Shown: positions 17,032-26,648 of the stretch, one piece after another
Layout: each line of letters begins with the position of its first letter
Position numbering within the stretch: position 1 is the stretch's first letter
NCBI RefSeq assembly: GCF_009797935.1
Contig: NZ_VOLC01000021.1
Coordinates: 1 to 64,000, forward strand
Reading direction: 5' to 3'
DNA length: 64,000 nt
Origin: Lunatibacter salilacus
GTDB lineage: Bacteria; Bacteroidota; Bacteroidia; Cytophagales; Cyclobacteriaceae
Position numbers and translations under genes: made by a program
The notes under the pieces: model-generated
What the model was told of the DNA's origin: nothing
Database searches by the model: none
Seen by the model: the letters and a program-made list of their open reading frames with translations, nothing else

Positions 17032-19851
17032 ATGGCAGAAACGGCAACAATAGACACTTCCGAGCTGGAAAATCTGGATACCAAGAAATTTATTATCATC
17101 AAAAATGCACGGGTAAACAACCTCAAAAGCCTGAGTATAGCCATTCCACGAAATAAACTGGTGGTTATTACGGGCCTTTCCGGTTCCGGAAAATCCTCCC
17201 TGGCTTTTGACACGCTTTTTGCCGAAGGCCAACGCATGTATGTGGAGAGCCTGAGTTCGTACGCCAGGCAGTTTTTGGGAAGGATGGAAAAACCGGATGT
17301 GGAATATATCAAGGGCATTTCCCCGGCCATAGCCATACAACAGAAGGTCACCACCAAAAACCCCCGCTCCACGGTGGGGACAACTACCGAAATTTACGAT
17401 TACCTCAAACTGCTATATAGCCGGATAGGCCGCACCATTTCTCCCGTTAGCGGGGATGAGGTAAAGCATCATACCGTGACGGATGTGGTAGACTATATAC
17501 ATACCTTCGATGAAGACGAAAAAGTAATGATCAGTTGCCCGCTTCAAGTCGCTTCGGATCGGACTGTGGAGAAGGAACTTGAAGTTTTACTCCAGAAAGG
17601 GTACACCAGAATCCTGATTGGCGGAGAAGCACATTATGTGGAGGATCTTGTGGGTCAAAAATCTGTTCCTGCAGGAGACTATGAAATACTGATTGACCGG
17701 GTAGCGGTCAAAAAAGAAGACGAAGACAACCAATACCGCATTGCGGACAGTGTGCAAACGGCTTTTTTTGAAGGGCACGGCGAGTGTATCGTATTGATCC
17801 CCGGACGGGAGCGGAGAGTTTTCAGTGACCGGTTTGAAATGGATGGGATCAGTTTTGAACTTCCATCCGTCAACCTATTTAGTTTTAACAACCCTTACGG
17901 TGCCTGCCGGACCTGCGAAGGTTTTGGCAACGTGTTGGGTATAGACCTTGATTTAGTTATTCCCGACAAAAGCCTTTCCCTGTATGAAGGAGCCATAGCG
18001 CCTTGGCGGGGTGAAACCACAAGAAAGTGGTTGGAGCCCTTGTTGAAAAACGGCATACGGTTCGATTTTCCCATACATCGTGCTTACGAGGACCTATCCG
18101 AGGCCGAGAAGGAGCTCCTGTGGACAGGAAATAGCTACTTCAAAGGAATTGATGCCTTTTTTGCCTATTTGGAAAGCAAACTACATAAAATCCAGTACAG
18201 GGTGATGTTGTCCCGGTTTCGCGGGCGGACTACCTGTCCCGACTGTAAAGGAACGCGCATCCGAAAGGATGCCTCCTATGTTAAAATCGCCAACACCTCC
18301 ATCACGGAGGTGGTCTTGATGCCCATTGAGAAATCCCTTCAGTTTTTCAATACCATCCGCTTAACCGACTCCGAGGCAAAGGTCGCCAGTCGGCTATTGG
18401 TGGAAATTACCAACCGACTGGAATATATGGACAGGGTTGGGTTAGGATACCTAAATCTAAACCGACTGACTTCTTCCCTTTCGGGTGGCGAATACCAACG
18501 AATCCGCTTAGCTACCTCCTTGGGAAGTGCATTGGTGGGTTCGATGTATATTTTGGATGAACCTAGCATAGGTTTGCACCCGCGGGATACCGACCGGCTG
18601 ATTCAGGTGTTAAAATCGCTTAGGGATCTTGGAAATACGGTGATCGTGGTCGAGCATGAGGAAAAGATCATCCGGTCAGCGGATCAGATTATAGATATTG
18701 GACCGGATGCGGGAGTACATGGTGGCAACCTGATGTTCCAGGGCAATTTGCCAGAACTGCTTGCGGACGGAACAACCTATACCGCTAAGTATCTGAACGG
18801 GGATGAAACTATCAGTGAAAAATCCGGCAATCGGAAATGGAGAAACAGCTTGTGGATAAAGGGTGCCAGAGAAAATAACCTGAAAAATCTAAGCGTAAAA
18901 ATTCCCCTGGGAATATTGACCGTCATCACCGGGGTAAGTGGGTCAGGAAAATCCACGCTGATCAAGAAGGTACTGTATCCGGGTATTGGCAAAATGTTGG
19001 GTACTGTAATGGATGAAAGCGGGAAGTTTGACAAACTGGAAGGCGATATCAAGCAGGTGGGTCGTGTGGAATTTGTGGACCAAAATCCAATTGGGAAATC
19101 TTCCCGTTCTAATCCTGTGACCTATGTGAAGGCGTATGATGCCATCCGTACCCTCTATTCGGACCAGCCCATTTCCAAACAGCGGAGTTATAAGCCCGCA
19201 TTTTTCAGCTTCAACGTAGACGGAGGCCGCTGCGAAGCCTGTCAGGGTGAAGGAACTCAGAAGATAGAGATGCAATTTATGGCTGATATCTACTTAACCT
19301 GTGAATCTTGTAAAGGGAAGCGGTTCAAGCATGAGATCTTAGAAGTAAAATACAAGGATAAGGATATCTCCGATATCTTGGATATGACTATTGATGAAGC
19401 CATGGAATTTTTTGCGGACAAGGCTCCCATCATTAACAAACTCCAACCTCTGCAGGAAGTGGGCCTAGGTTATATCGGTATGGGGCAATCCTCCAATACC
19501 CTTAGCGGTGGTGAAGCGCAGCGGGTGAAGCTGGCCTCCTTTTTGGGAAAAAGTGAATCAAAAAGTAAAGACCATATCCTCTTTATCTTTGATGAACCAA
19601 CCACGGGTTTACATTTTCATGATATCCGCAAATTGCTCCATTCCATAAATGCCCTAATCGATCAGGGGCATTCGGTATTGATTATTGAACACAACACCGA
19701 GGTCATCAAATCAGCCGACTGGGTCATTGATTTGGGCCCGGAAGGGGGCGAAAAGGGAGGATACATCACCTACGAGGGCACGCCCGAAGGACTGATGGAA
19801 GTTCCCGATAATTACACCGGCAGGTATCTTAAAGAAATGCACAGGAATTAA
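17032..19851 (+). CDS. uvrA: UvrA excinuclease subunit (degenerate first zinc finger)
   Basis: UvrA is the damage-recognition ATPase of nucleotide excision repair. The 939-residue protein has Walker A sites [20 protein letters not shown] near residues 48-67 and [10 protein letters not shown] near 632, and ABC signatures [13 protein letters not shown] and [13 protein letters not shown]. The C-terminal zinc finger is intact (CEAC ... CESC). The first zinc module keeps only one CxxC (CRTCEGFG near 292). The preceding pair, CPxC in E. coli UvrA, is replaced by FEMDG. This resembles the second UvrA paralogue I recall in Bacteroidetes, so it may not be the only UvrA in the genome. The ATG at 17032 is chosen over an in-frame one 18 bp upstream because of the -7 box between them. 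Confidence 0.93.
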   Translation: MAETATIDTSELENLDTKKFIIIKNARVNNLKSLSIAIPRNKLVVITGLSGSGKSSLAFDTLFAEGQRMYVESLSSYARQFLGRMEKPDVEYIKGISPAIAIQQKVTTKNPRSTVGTTTEIYDYLKLLYSRIGRTISPVSGDEVKHHTVTDVVDYIHTFDEDEKVMISCPLQVASDRTVEKELEVLLQKGYTRILIGGEAHYVEDLVGQKSVPAGDYEILIDRVAVKKEDEDNQYRIADSVQTAFFEGHGECIVLIPGRERRVFSDRFEMDGISFELPSVNLFSFNNPYGACRTCEGFGNVLGIDLDLVIPDKSLSLYEGAIAPWRGETTRKWLEPLLKNGIRFDFPIHRAYEDLSEAEKELLWTGNSYFKGIDAFFAYLESKLHKIQYRVMLSRFRGRTTCPDCKGTRIRKDASYVKIANTSITEVVLMPIEKSLQFFNTIRLTDSEAKVASRLLVEITNRLEYMDRVGLGYLNLNRLTSSLSGGEYQRIRLATSLGSALVGSMYILDEPSIGLHPRDTDRLIQVLKSLRDLGNTVIVVEHEEKIIRSADQIIDIGPDAGVHGGNLMFQGNLPELLADGTTYTAKYLNGDETISEKSGNRKWRNSLWIKGARENNLKNLSVKIPLGILTVITGVSGSGKSTLIKKVLYPGIGKMLGTVMDESGKFDKLEGDIKQVGRVEFVDQNPIGKSSRSNPVTYVKAYDAIRTLYSDQPISKQRSYKPAFFSFNVDGGRCEACQGEGTQKIEMQFMADIYLTCESCKGKRFKHEILEVKYKDKDISDILDMTIDEAMEFFADKAPIINKLQPLQEVGLGYIGMGQSSNTLSGGEAQRVKLASFLGKSESKSKDHILFIFDEPTTGLHFHDIRKLLHSINALIDQGHSVLIIEHNTEVIKSADWVIDLGPEGGEKGGYITYEGTPEGLMEVPDNYTGRYLKEMHRN

Positions 19852-20187
19852 TTCGATGTGGGGAAGAAGCTGTGGTAGGTAAAAATGAAAATTACCGAAT
19901 TCTTCCGTTTTTTAATGGTTGTGATATTTAGATCCTTACGCTTTTTGGCTTTCTAAGGCCGTTACCACTTGCACGGAGTTGAGTAGCAATCTGCCTTTTG
20001 AGTAATTTGTTGGGCGAATAGTTGTGGATTTTTATCATTTTTAGGCTGTAAGCCCCTTACTGCTGGAAAAGGATTTTCAAATGTTAAAAAATAACAGTAA
20101 TTTACACACCTAGAAAAATCATGCAATCTCCATATCTTTATGAAAAGGGATGATTGCCAATATAACCTTAGAAATTACCTTTTCTCC
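19852..20187 (+). other. Intergenic region before the FGE-like gene
   Basis: About 335 bp without a recognised gene. A TATCTTTA box at 20133-20140 is a plausible -7 element. If used, transcription starts after the ATG at 20140, which supports the ATG at 20188. No clear terminator for uvrA is seen. Confidence 0.4.
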
Positions 20188-21183
20188 ATGTTAAAGTTCA
20201 GTGCAAAGCTTGCTCTTGTTGTCATTTTTGTGTCCGCGACCGGTTGGATCACTTCATTTCAGACTAAAAACGATTTCATACCCTATACCCAGCCTATCCC
20301 GAATACAACCATAACCTTTGACATGGTCCCCATACCAGGAGGTACTTTTATAATGGGTTCTGAGAAAGGAAACCCAGCGGCTGCCCCTGATGAGTTACCC
20401 CAGCATGAGGTCACTTTAGATCCATTTTGGATGGGTACCCATGAGGTAACCTGGGATCTATTTGAGTTGTTTCTTGACAAGAATTTTGAGACTTCGATTA
20501 GCGAAGCACCACTTTCCCCGGAAGTAGACGGGTTAAGCCGCCCGTCGATTCCGTATTTGGATATGACCTTTGGGATGGGTAAAGAAAATAAGCCTGCCAT
20601 AGGCATGACACAATATGGAGCCATTCAATATTGCCGTTGGCTTTACCTCAAAACGGGGGTTTTTTACAGACTTCCAACAGAAGCGGAGTGGGAATACGCC
20701 AGCAGGGCCGGTACAGCTACCACGTATTTCTTTGGTGACGATCCCGCTGACTTGGACAAATTCGCTTGGTACGCGGCAAACAGTCAGGGGGCTACGCAGG
20801 AAGTAGGCAAGAAAGATCCCAACCCCTGGGGGCTCTATGACATATTGGGCAATGTACAGGAATGGACGATTGACCATTACCTTCCGGATGCCTATGAAAT
20901 GCGCAAATCAAAGGGAACTAAAAACCCATTGCACATGGATGAGGAACTTTATCCAAAAGTGATCCGGGGCGGTAGTTATGCAAGCCCCGTCGAAGACCTC
21001 AGATCTGCCAACCGAATAGCCAGTACGGCTACGTGGAAGCGCATCGATCCTCAAATCCCAAAAAGCCAATGGTGGTTTCCAGAGGCCCCCTTTTTGGGAA
21101 TGCGTGTGGTCCGCCCTGTGACACCCCCGAGTGATGAGGAAATAGCTGCCTATTTTGGCACTATACCTTTAGAAGATTATTAA
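20188..21183 (+). CDS. Formylglycine-generating-enzyme-fold (SUMF1/PvdO) protein lacking the catalytic cysteine
   Basis: The 331-residue protein has an N-terminal hydrophobic segment (LALVVIFVSATGWITSF) and an FGE-sulfatase domain. Visible marks are MVPIPGGTFIMGS, WMGTHEVTWDLFELFL, YCRWLYLKTG, YRLPTEAEWEYASRAG near residue 170, WGLYDILGNVQEWT, and RGGSYASP. Catalytic FGE enzymes carry Cys in the next segment (CRSAxR type). Here it reads LRSANR, so sulfatase activation is unlikely and a binding or structural role is inferred. It begins an exported trio with the oxidoreductase 20 bp downstream. The start at 20188 fits the promoter; an ATG at 20140 is less likely. Confidence 0.82.
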   Translation: MLKFSAKLALVVIFVSATGWITSFQTKNDFIPYTQPIPNTTITFDMVPIPGGTFIMGSEKGNPAAAPDELPQHEVTLDPFWMGTHEVTWDLFELFLDKNFETSISEAPLSPEVDGLSRPSIPYLDMTFGMGKENKPAIGMTQYGAIQYCRWLYLKTGVFYRLPTEAEWEYASRAGTATTYFFGDDPADLDKFAWYAANSQGATQEVGKKDPNPWGLYDILGNVQEWTIDHYLPDAYEMRKSKGTKNPLHMDEELYPKVIRGGSYASPVEDLRSANRIASTATWKRIDPQIPKSQWWFPEAPFLGMRVVRPVTPPSDEEIAAYFGTIPLEDY

Positions 21184-21203
21184 CACTATAAATCAATATA
21201 CCA

Positions 21204-22523
21204 ATGGAACTTACCAAAAATAACCAAAGGCGGGACTTTATAAAGACCTCCGCCATTCTTACCGGAGGGGCATTACTTAGCCCATTTTCCCTTCCAGGCG
21301 CTTATGCCGCAGGTAGCGATGTCATTAAGATAGCCGTTGTAGGCTGTGGTGGCCGTGGCACCGGCGCTGTTTTCCAAGCATTCGAGACAGGCCATAACAT
21401 TCAGCTCGTGGGCATGGCCGATGCCTTTCAAGATAGACTGGACCAAGCCTATGACCGGATTTTGAAAAAATATGGAGCCGATAAAGTGGTTGTGCCCGAG
21501 GGCAAAAAACTGGCTGGATTCGAAGGATATAAGGAGGTAATGAAGGAAGCGGATGTTGTAATATTGGCAGCACCTCCCGGTTTCCGCCCCGATCACTTCG
21601 AAGAGGCTGTGCGTCAAAACAAGCAGATATTCATGGAGAAACCTGTGGCAACCGACGCCGTAGGCATTCGCAGGGTATTGGCAGCTGCCGAAGAAGCCAA
21701 ATCCAAGAAACTAAATGTTGTGGTAGGCTTGCAAAGGCATTATCAGGATAACTATATAGAGACAATTAAACGTGTACATGATGGTCAGATCGGAGATGTA
21801 ATCGGTGGTCAGGTGTTCTGGAATGACGGCGGGGTATGGGTGCGTGAGCGTCAACCCGGTCAGACAGAGATGGAATATCAGATGAGAAACTGGTACTATT
21901 TCAACTGGCTTTGCGGAGACCACATCGTAGAGCAGCACGTGCATAACCTTGACGTGGCAAACTGGGTAAAAAACGGATATCCCGTAAAAGCAGAAGGTAC
22001 CGGAGGTAGAACTGTGAGAAGAGGTAAAGACCATGGAGAAATTTTTGATCACCATGTAGTATTGTTCACCTACGAGGATGGTACAGTCATACATAGCGAA
22101 TGCCGTCATTTCCCAGGTGCAGCTAACCGGGTAGATGAAAGCTTCCAAGGAACCACCGGAAAAGTATATATGAATGCCGGACACGTAGGTAGGATCTCCA
22201 ATTATAAAGGTTCGTCAATCTATGACCATAATGGGGAAGGCAACATTAATCCTTATCAAAAAGAACATAACGAATTGTTTGCGGCCATATCAAAAGGTGA
22301 ATATAAATTCGCTGATGCGGAAAATGGAGCAAAGAGTACCATGACTTCTATTTTGGGAAGGTATGCTACCTACTCCGGAAAAGTGGTGACATGGGACGAA
22401 GCCATAAATTCAGATATCAATCTTAAACCAGATAGACTCGCATGGGATGCGATGCCTAAAAACGTGCCCAATAGTGACGGGTTTTATGCCTCTGCAATTC
22501 CAGGTCAGAGCAAGGTAGTTTAA
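21204..22523 (+). CDS. Gfo/Idh/MocA family oxidoreductase with Tat signal
   Basis: The 439-residue protein starts with a Tat signal (RRDFIKTSAILTGGALL, cleavage near AYAAG), so it should be exported folded with its NAD(P) cofactor. The Rossmann motif is IAVVGCGGRGTGAV near residue 43, and the family lysine lies in FMEKPVATD near 143. A GFO/IDH/MocA C-terminal domain follows, with CGDHIVEQHVHNLDVANW near 235. Similar periplasmic dehydrogenases oxidise sugars, for example at C3 of glycosides. The substrate here is inferred from context only. It lies between the FGE-fold gene (20 bp) and the TIM-barrel gene (23 bp), so it is probably co-transcribed. Confidence 0.88.
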   Translation: MELTKNNQRRDFIKTSAILTGGALLSPFSLPGAYAAGSDVIKIAVVGCGGRGTGAVFQAFETGHNIQLVGMADAFQDRLDQAYDRILKKYGADKVVVPEGKKLAGFEGYKEVMKEADVVILAAPPGFRPDHFEEAVRQNKQIFMEKPVATDAVGIRRVLAAAEEAKSKKLNVVVGLQRHYQDNYIETIKRVHDGQIGDVIGGQVFWNDGGVWVRERQPGQTEMEYQMRNWYYFNWLCGDHIVEQHVHNLDVANWVKNGYPVKAEGTGGRTVRRGKDHGEIFDHHVVLFTYEDGTVIHSECRHFPGAANRVDESFQGTTGKVYMNAGHVGRISNYKGSSIYDHNGEGNINPYQKEHNELFAAISKGEYKFADAENGAKSTMTSILGRYATYSGKVVTWDEAINSDINLKPDRLAWDAMPKNVPNSDGFYASAIPGQSKVV

Positions 22524-22546
22524 TTAATTCTCCTAAATAACTTTTA

Positions 22547-23461
22547 ATGGAAAGAAGAAAATTCATAAGAAACATGTCTCTGGGAACGGCTGTAGGGCTC
22601 ACTGGAGCTTCCCTAGCACCATCATCTGAGGCCGCTTCATTGGCAGACAAGACGTTCAACCTTAACTATGCGCCACATTTTGGCATGTTCAAAAACTCAG
22701 CGGGAGATGATCTGATTGATCAGCTGAATTTCATGTATGAGAGGGGATTCCGCAGCCTGGAAGACAATGGTATGATGGGGCGTCCGGTGGACGTTCAGGA
22801 AAAAATAGCCAGCCAAATGGCTAAGCTCGGCATGGACATGGGCGTATTTGTTCTGGACAAAGGAGGCAACGGCGCTAATACATTTGCGTCCGGATCTCAA
22901 GAGCATACTGATATTTTTCTAGACGGTTGCCGCAGGTCAGTGGAAGTTGCCAAGCGGGTGAACGCGAAGTGGATCACCGTAGTACCCGGTGATTTTGACA
23001 GGAGACTTCCGATAGACGTGCAAACTGCAAATGTAATCGAAACCCTTCGAAAAGGGGCTGAGATCCTTGAACCACATGGTTTAGTTATGGTGTTGGAACC
23101 TTTGAGTGATACCCCCAATTTGTTTTTGCGCACATCTACCCAAACCTATTTGATCTGCAAAGGGGTGAACAGCCCTTCTTGCAAAATCCTGTACGATGTG
23201 TACCATATGCAAAAGAATGAGGGTAATTTAATTACCATGATGAATCATTGCTGGGATGAAATCGCCTATATCCAAATTGGGGATAATCCTGGACGGAAAG
23301 AACCCGGAACTGGGGAAATTAATTACTTAAACGTGTTCAAGTACCTCCATGAAAAAGGATATCGCGGCATTTCCGGAATGGAACATGGCAATGCGATTCC
23401 AGGTAAAGATGGTGAAGAATCATTGATAGCTGCTTATAGAAAAGCAGACAGTTTTATGTAA
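22547..23461 (+). CDS. Exported hydroxypyruvate isomerase-like TIM-barrel protein
   Basis: The 304-residue protein begins with a Tat-like signal (ERRKFIRNMSLGTAVGLTG, then PSSEAAS), followed by a sugar isomerase/epimerase TIM barrel. Metal-binding segments are LVMVLEPLSDTP (Glu), KILYDVYHMQKNEGN (Asp, His), AYIQIGDNPGRKEPGTGEIN and the late GISGMEHGN (Glu). The EPGTGEIN motif is typical of hydroxypyruvate isomerase relatives. Its pairing with an exported Gfo/Idh/MocA dehydrogenase suggests successive steps on a sugar outside the cytoplasm. A related Bacteroides gene pairing acts on 3-keto-glycosides, but applying that here is inference. A terminator follows at 23488. Confidence 0.85.
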   Translation: MERRKFIRNMSLGTAVGLTGASLAPSSEAASLADKTFNLNYAPHFGMFKNSAGDDLIDQLNFMYERGFRSLEDNGMMGRPVDVQEKIASQMAKLGMDMGVFVLDKGGNGANTFASGSQEHTDIFLDGCRRSVEVAKRVNAKWITVVPGDFDRRLPIDVQTANVIETLRKGAEILEPHGLVMVLEPLSDTPNLFLRTSTQTYLICKGVNSPSCKILYDVYHMQKNEGNLITMMNHCWDEIAYIQIGDNPGRKEPGTGEINYLNVFKYLHEKGYRGISGMEHGNAIPGKDGEESLIAAYRKADSFM

Positions 23462-23487
23462 ATTCCTAGAGGGAACATAAGAAAAAA

Positions 23488-23533
23488 AACACCTTTTGGA
23501 AAATCAAACAAATGAAATTCCGAAAGGTGTTTA
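23488..23533. terminator. Bidirectional terminator between converging genes
   Basis: AACACCTTTTGGAA and TTCCGAAAGGTGTT pair over 14 bp with one wobble, around a 15-nt loop. A's precede and T's follow, so it can serve both the TIM-barrel gene (+) and the YcxB-like gene (-). Confidence 0.85.
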
Positions 23534-24040
23534 TTATTTTTGAGAAGCCTCCAACTGCGCTGGCTTTTTCTCCAGCAAGCCTTTACGCTTTAAAATAGTT
23601 TCCACAAAACGAATTTCATTTTCGGAATTGAAGGATTTGTACGGGAGATAAATAAATTGGGCTTTAGACATGATAAACAAGAATGCATCCTTTTTGATGG
23701 CTGCTTTTTTGATCATGTCCCACTTGATGGGCATTCCTTCCCGCGCACTGACTTTCATCAATATCTGTCGGGAGTCTATTTCATAGGCCATTTTATTGAA
23801 CATGATCTTGTTCTGTTCCATTTGGGTAACACCGGCAAATTGAATCACCCAAAACAACCAGTACAACGCATAGGCCAACAAAGCCATGCTAATCCACCAC
23901 CAAGAAGGAATCCATAAATAGCCCAGACAGATAGCAAGGGCTATAAGTGCCACCCACCATTGTTCCTTTAGGATATTCTTTAAACCAAGTTTGATATAGG
24001 TTCCAGTTGGCAACTGGTATTTCTTTGTTTTTACTATCAT
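23534..24040 (-). CDS. YcxB-like membrane protein
   Basis: A small protein of 168 residues (171 from an earlier ATG at 24049). Two adjacent hydrophobic helices near residues 30-70 (WWVALIALAICLGYLWIP, WWWISMALLAYALYWLFW) are followed by a soluble beta-rich part with KWDMIKKAAIKKDAFLFIM and FIYLPYKSF. This arrangement resembles the YcxB family C-terminal domain (two helices then a PH-like fold). The function is unknown. It shares a bidirectional terminator with the converging upstream neighbour. Choice between the two starts is not decided by the sequence. Confidence 0.65.
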   Translation of the reverse strand: MIVKTKKYQLPTGTYIKLGLKNILKEQWWVALIALAICLGYLWIPSWWWISMALLAYALYWLFWVIQFAGVTQMEQNKIMFNKMAYEIDSRQILMKVSAREGMPIKWDMIKKAAIKKDAFLFIMSKAQFIYLPYKSFNSENEIRFVETILKRKGLLEKKPAQLEASQK

Positions 24041-24213
24041 CAGTAACAAATTTTAATCCGCAAATATCCCACCATATCCCTTACATAGCAAGTTAAAAGT
24101 GCAATTGACAAGTTATTTTCAACTATTTTTAACAATGGGATAAAGTATGGCGTTTAATATATTGACTTGTTGGCATTAATATTGTAATTTCAAAGCGATT
24201 AAAGGGATTGTAT

Positions 24214-24447
24214 ATGAGTAGCTTAGTAATAGATTTGATTTTATGTGGCGTAGCTTACGTAGTATTAATTTATTTCGTAGCTACACTCACTAAAGCTCGG
24301 ATTAATAGAAACCGAAATAACAATGATGACGATGGAGATGGGGGAGTTGAAGACTTTACCCCGCCGAAAATAGATCTCCCGCCAGGTATAATCTGGCCTA
24401 CCGACGATATCGGAAAACCTACCAAAACTTCCCCACTGGAGGCTTAG
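24214..24447 (+). CDS. Small membrane protein of unknown function
   Basis: A 77-residue ORF starting at ATG 24214, with AAAGGGA about 10 bp upstream as a plausible ribosome binding site. One N-terminal membrane helix (LVIDLILCGVAYVVLIYFVATL) is followed by a basic, Asn- and Asp-rich linker (NRNNNDDDGDGG) and a Pro-rich tail. I recognise no family. It converges with the Fur-family gene and overlaps its end by 4 bp. The upstream gap of about 170 bp has room for a promoter. The clean start and hydrophobic profile favour a real gene. Confidence 0.55.
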   Translation: MSSLVIDLILCGVAYVVLIYFVATLTKARINRNRNNNDDDGDGGVEDFTPPKIDLPPGIIWPTDDIGKPTKTSPLEA

Positions 24448-24860
24448 CTGCAATTTTTACATATTCCCTGGACCAGTAGACTAGTCTCTTTGCTTATGTA
24501 CCCTTCTGGCAACAATATTTTTGGAAGGTTCAATTCTTGAATACAGTTGGTATTTCCACATACCTCACATTTGAAATGAACATGCTCATGGTCATGATGG
24601 GCTTCGTCATGGTCATGGGCACAGAGTGCGTATTTTGTCGTACCACTGTCATCCAAGACCTTGTGAATAAGGTCACTATCCAAAAAGGTCTTTAAGGTTC
24701 GGTATATGGTAACCCTATCGAAATTTTCTTTTAGTTCTTCCTCCAGATCCGCATGGGATAAGGCCACTTTCTTTCCGATAAAGGTAGCCAATACGTCCCT
24801 CCTACAGCTTGTTACACGAAGATTGTTTTCCTTTAATATATCCGATGTTTTTTCGGTCAT
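24444..24860 (-). CDS. Fur-family metal-dependent transcriptional regulator
   Basis: A 138-residue Fur-family repressor. The N-terminal winged helix contains LRVTSCRRDVLATF and DRVTIYRTLKTFLDSDLIHKV near residues 48-68. The C-terminal dimerisation domain has a His/Asp-rich stretch (HDHDEAHHDHEHVHF) typical of the sensory metal site. Structural zinc ligands follow in CEVCG and the final CKNC. Fur-family proteins control iron, zinc or peroxide genes. The dense His cluster makes Zur- or PerR-like specificity possible, but I cannot decide. It lies 12 bp downstream of the symporter gene on the same strand and may be co-transcribed with it. Confidence 0.9.
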   Translation of the reverse strand: MTEKTSDILKENNLRVTSCRRDVLATFIGKKVALSHADLEEELKENFDRVTIYRTLKTFLDSDLIHKVLDDSGTTKYALCAHDHDEAHHDHEHVHFKCEVCGNTNCIQELNLPKILLPEGYISKETSLLVQGICKNCS

Positions 24861-24872
24861 GATATTTCTCTC

Positions 24873-26648
24873 CTACCTCATTTTATTCCAACTCTTAAAT
24901 ATTAGGACTGCTCCGGCTATTGCGATTATGGTAGCGATGCTCCCACCCAGCACATTCCCGTAAATCCAAAATCCGGTAGCAAACAACGCCGCATATACCA
25001 TAATGGAACCTACCAGCATCAGCCCAATTTCCATAGGCAACTGACCCTGCTCTGCTTTCTGCTCAGGATAGCGATCCAGCAAACTTTTCCATCCCCAGGA
25101 TGCCGGCCGTACTTTCTGATAAAAGGCAAGCAAAACTTTGTCGTCCTCCGGTTTGGTGAACAAAGTTACTAAAATCCAGGTAATTGTAGTTATGCTTACG
25201 CCAAGAAGGAGTTTTAGGTAACTCATTTCCGGCGGAATAGGTAGAAAACCCAATTTATTATGAATTGATTCAAAATACACAGCAACGATAAAGGAAATTA
25301 CCATTGCGGAAATTTCGGTATAGGCATTGATCCTCCACCAAAACCATCGCAGTATAAATATAAGTCCTGTACCTGCGCCAATTTGAAGCAAAATATTAAA
25401 GGCTTCCAACGCATTGGAGAGGTAGAGGGCTAAGATAGCTGCCAGAATCATCAATCCTACCGTCGAGAGTCTACCTACCAGTACCTGATTCTTGTCGGAG
25501 GCCTTTTTATTTACAAAGCGCATGTAGAAATCATTTACTACATAGGATGATCCCCAGTTCAAGTGCGTTGATAGGGTAGACATCACCGCTGCGATCAAAG
25601 AGGCCAGCACAATCCCTGTCAAGCCCGTAGGCAAATAGGTCAACATGGCTGAATAGGCCAAGTCATTCCCCAATTTATCTACAGGGATCTGCGGGAAGGC
25701 CGCCTGCATATCACTTACCTGAGGGAAAATAATCAACGATGAAAGCGCAATAATGATCCATGGCCAAGGACGCAATGCATAATGGGCGACGTTGAAAAAG
25801 AGCGTTGCCCCTATGGCGTTTTTTTCATCCTTTGCTGAAAGCATACGCTGGGCAATATATCCCCCTCCACCAGGCTCCGCTCCCGGATACCAAGTTGCCC
25901 ACCACTGAATGGCAATGGGCATGATAAACAAAGGTATGAGCAGATTCCAATCGTCAAAATCCGGGATCAAATTCAGTTTGTCAGAGACGTTTGGATGGGT
26001 TAACAGGTTGTTTAGCGAACCGATTTCCGGCAAGCCAACGATGTAGTAAGCAGCGCCAAATGATCCAACTATAGCTATAAAAAACTGGAAAAAATCTGTC
26101 AAGAGAACTCCCTTTAACCCTCCCAATGAGCTATAAATTACGGTAACCACCGAAACTAACAACAAGGTAGACAAGGGACTGAGTCCCAACATAATGCCGA
26201 AGATCTTGATAGCGGCTAACAATACAGTCGCCATAATAACCACGTTAAAAAATACGCCCAAATATATCGCACGGAACGCCCTCAGAAAAGCGGCAGACTT
26301 ACCCCCATATCGAATCTCATAAAACTCCAAATCCGTCGTTACTTCAGACCTTCGCCAGAGCTTGGCATAAACAAAAACTGTTAGCATACCGGTAAGCAGG
26401 AAGGCCCACCATACCCAGTTTCCGGATACCCCGTCCTTTCTGACAATATCGGTAACCAAATTTGGCGTATCTGCGGAAAACGTAGTGGCAACCATGGAAA
26501 CCCCCAACAACCACCAAGGCATGTTCCTCCCCGATAAAAAAAATTCTTTGGCACTTTTTCCAGCCGTTTTGGAGGCAATCACCCCAATAAGCATGGAAAT
26601 TACAAAAAAACCAATGATGATGGCCCAATCTAATCCGGATATATTCAT
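24873..26648 (-). CDS. Sodium:solute symporter (SSS family)
   Basis: The 591-residue integral membrane protein has about 14 hydrophobic helices and family marks such as GKSAKEFFLSGRNMPWWL near residues 31-48, SADTPNLVTDIVRK near 61, and GLTGIVLASLIAAVMSTLST near 340-360 (the SSS signature region). Such proteins import sugars, amino acids, sialic acid or similar solutes with sodium. The substrate cannot be inferred; the neighbouring APH-fold kinase on the other strand is a weak hint at a sugar. The start codon ATG at 26648 is the terminal ATG of leader-repeat copy D. A Fur-family gene follows by 12 bp. Confidence 0.88.
   Translation of the reverse strand: MNISGLDWAIIIGFFVISMLIGVIASKTAGKSAKEFFLSGRNMPWWLLGVSMVATTFSADTPNLVTDIVRKDGVSGNWVWWAFLLTGMLTVFVYAKLWRRSEVTTDLEFYEIRYGGKSAAFLRAFRAIYLGVFFNVVIMATVLLAAIKIFGIMLGLSPLSTLLLVSVVTVIYSSLGGLKGVLLTDFFQFFIAIVGSFGAAYYIVGLPEIGSLNNLLTHPNVSDKLNLIPDFDDWNLLIPLFIMPIAIQWWATWYPGAEPGGGGYIAQRMLSAKDEKNAIGATLFFNVAHYALRPWPWIIIALSSLIIFPQVSDMQAAFPQIPVDKLGNDLAYSAMLTYLPTGLTGIVLASLIAAVMSTLSTHLNWGSSYVVNDFYMRFVNKKASDKNQVLVGRLSTVGLMILAAILALYLSNALEAFNILLQIGAGTGLIFILRWFWWRINAYTEISAMVISFIVAVYFESIHNKLGFLPIPPEMSYLKLLLGVSITTITWILVTLFTKPEDDKVLLAFYQKVRPASWGWKSLLDRYPEQKAEQGQLPMEIGLMLVGSIMVYAALFATGFWIYGNVLGGSIATIIAIAGAVLIFKSWNKMR

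Noticed and set aside
18851-18859. Single TGTGGATAA inside uvrA
   Set aside because: Isolated and within a coding region; not part of the cluster near yjbQ.
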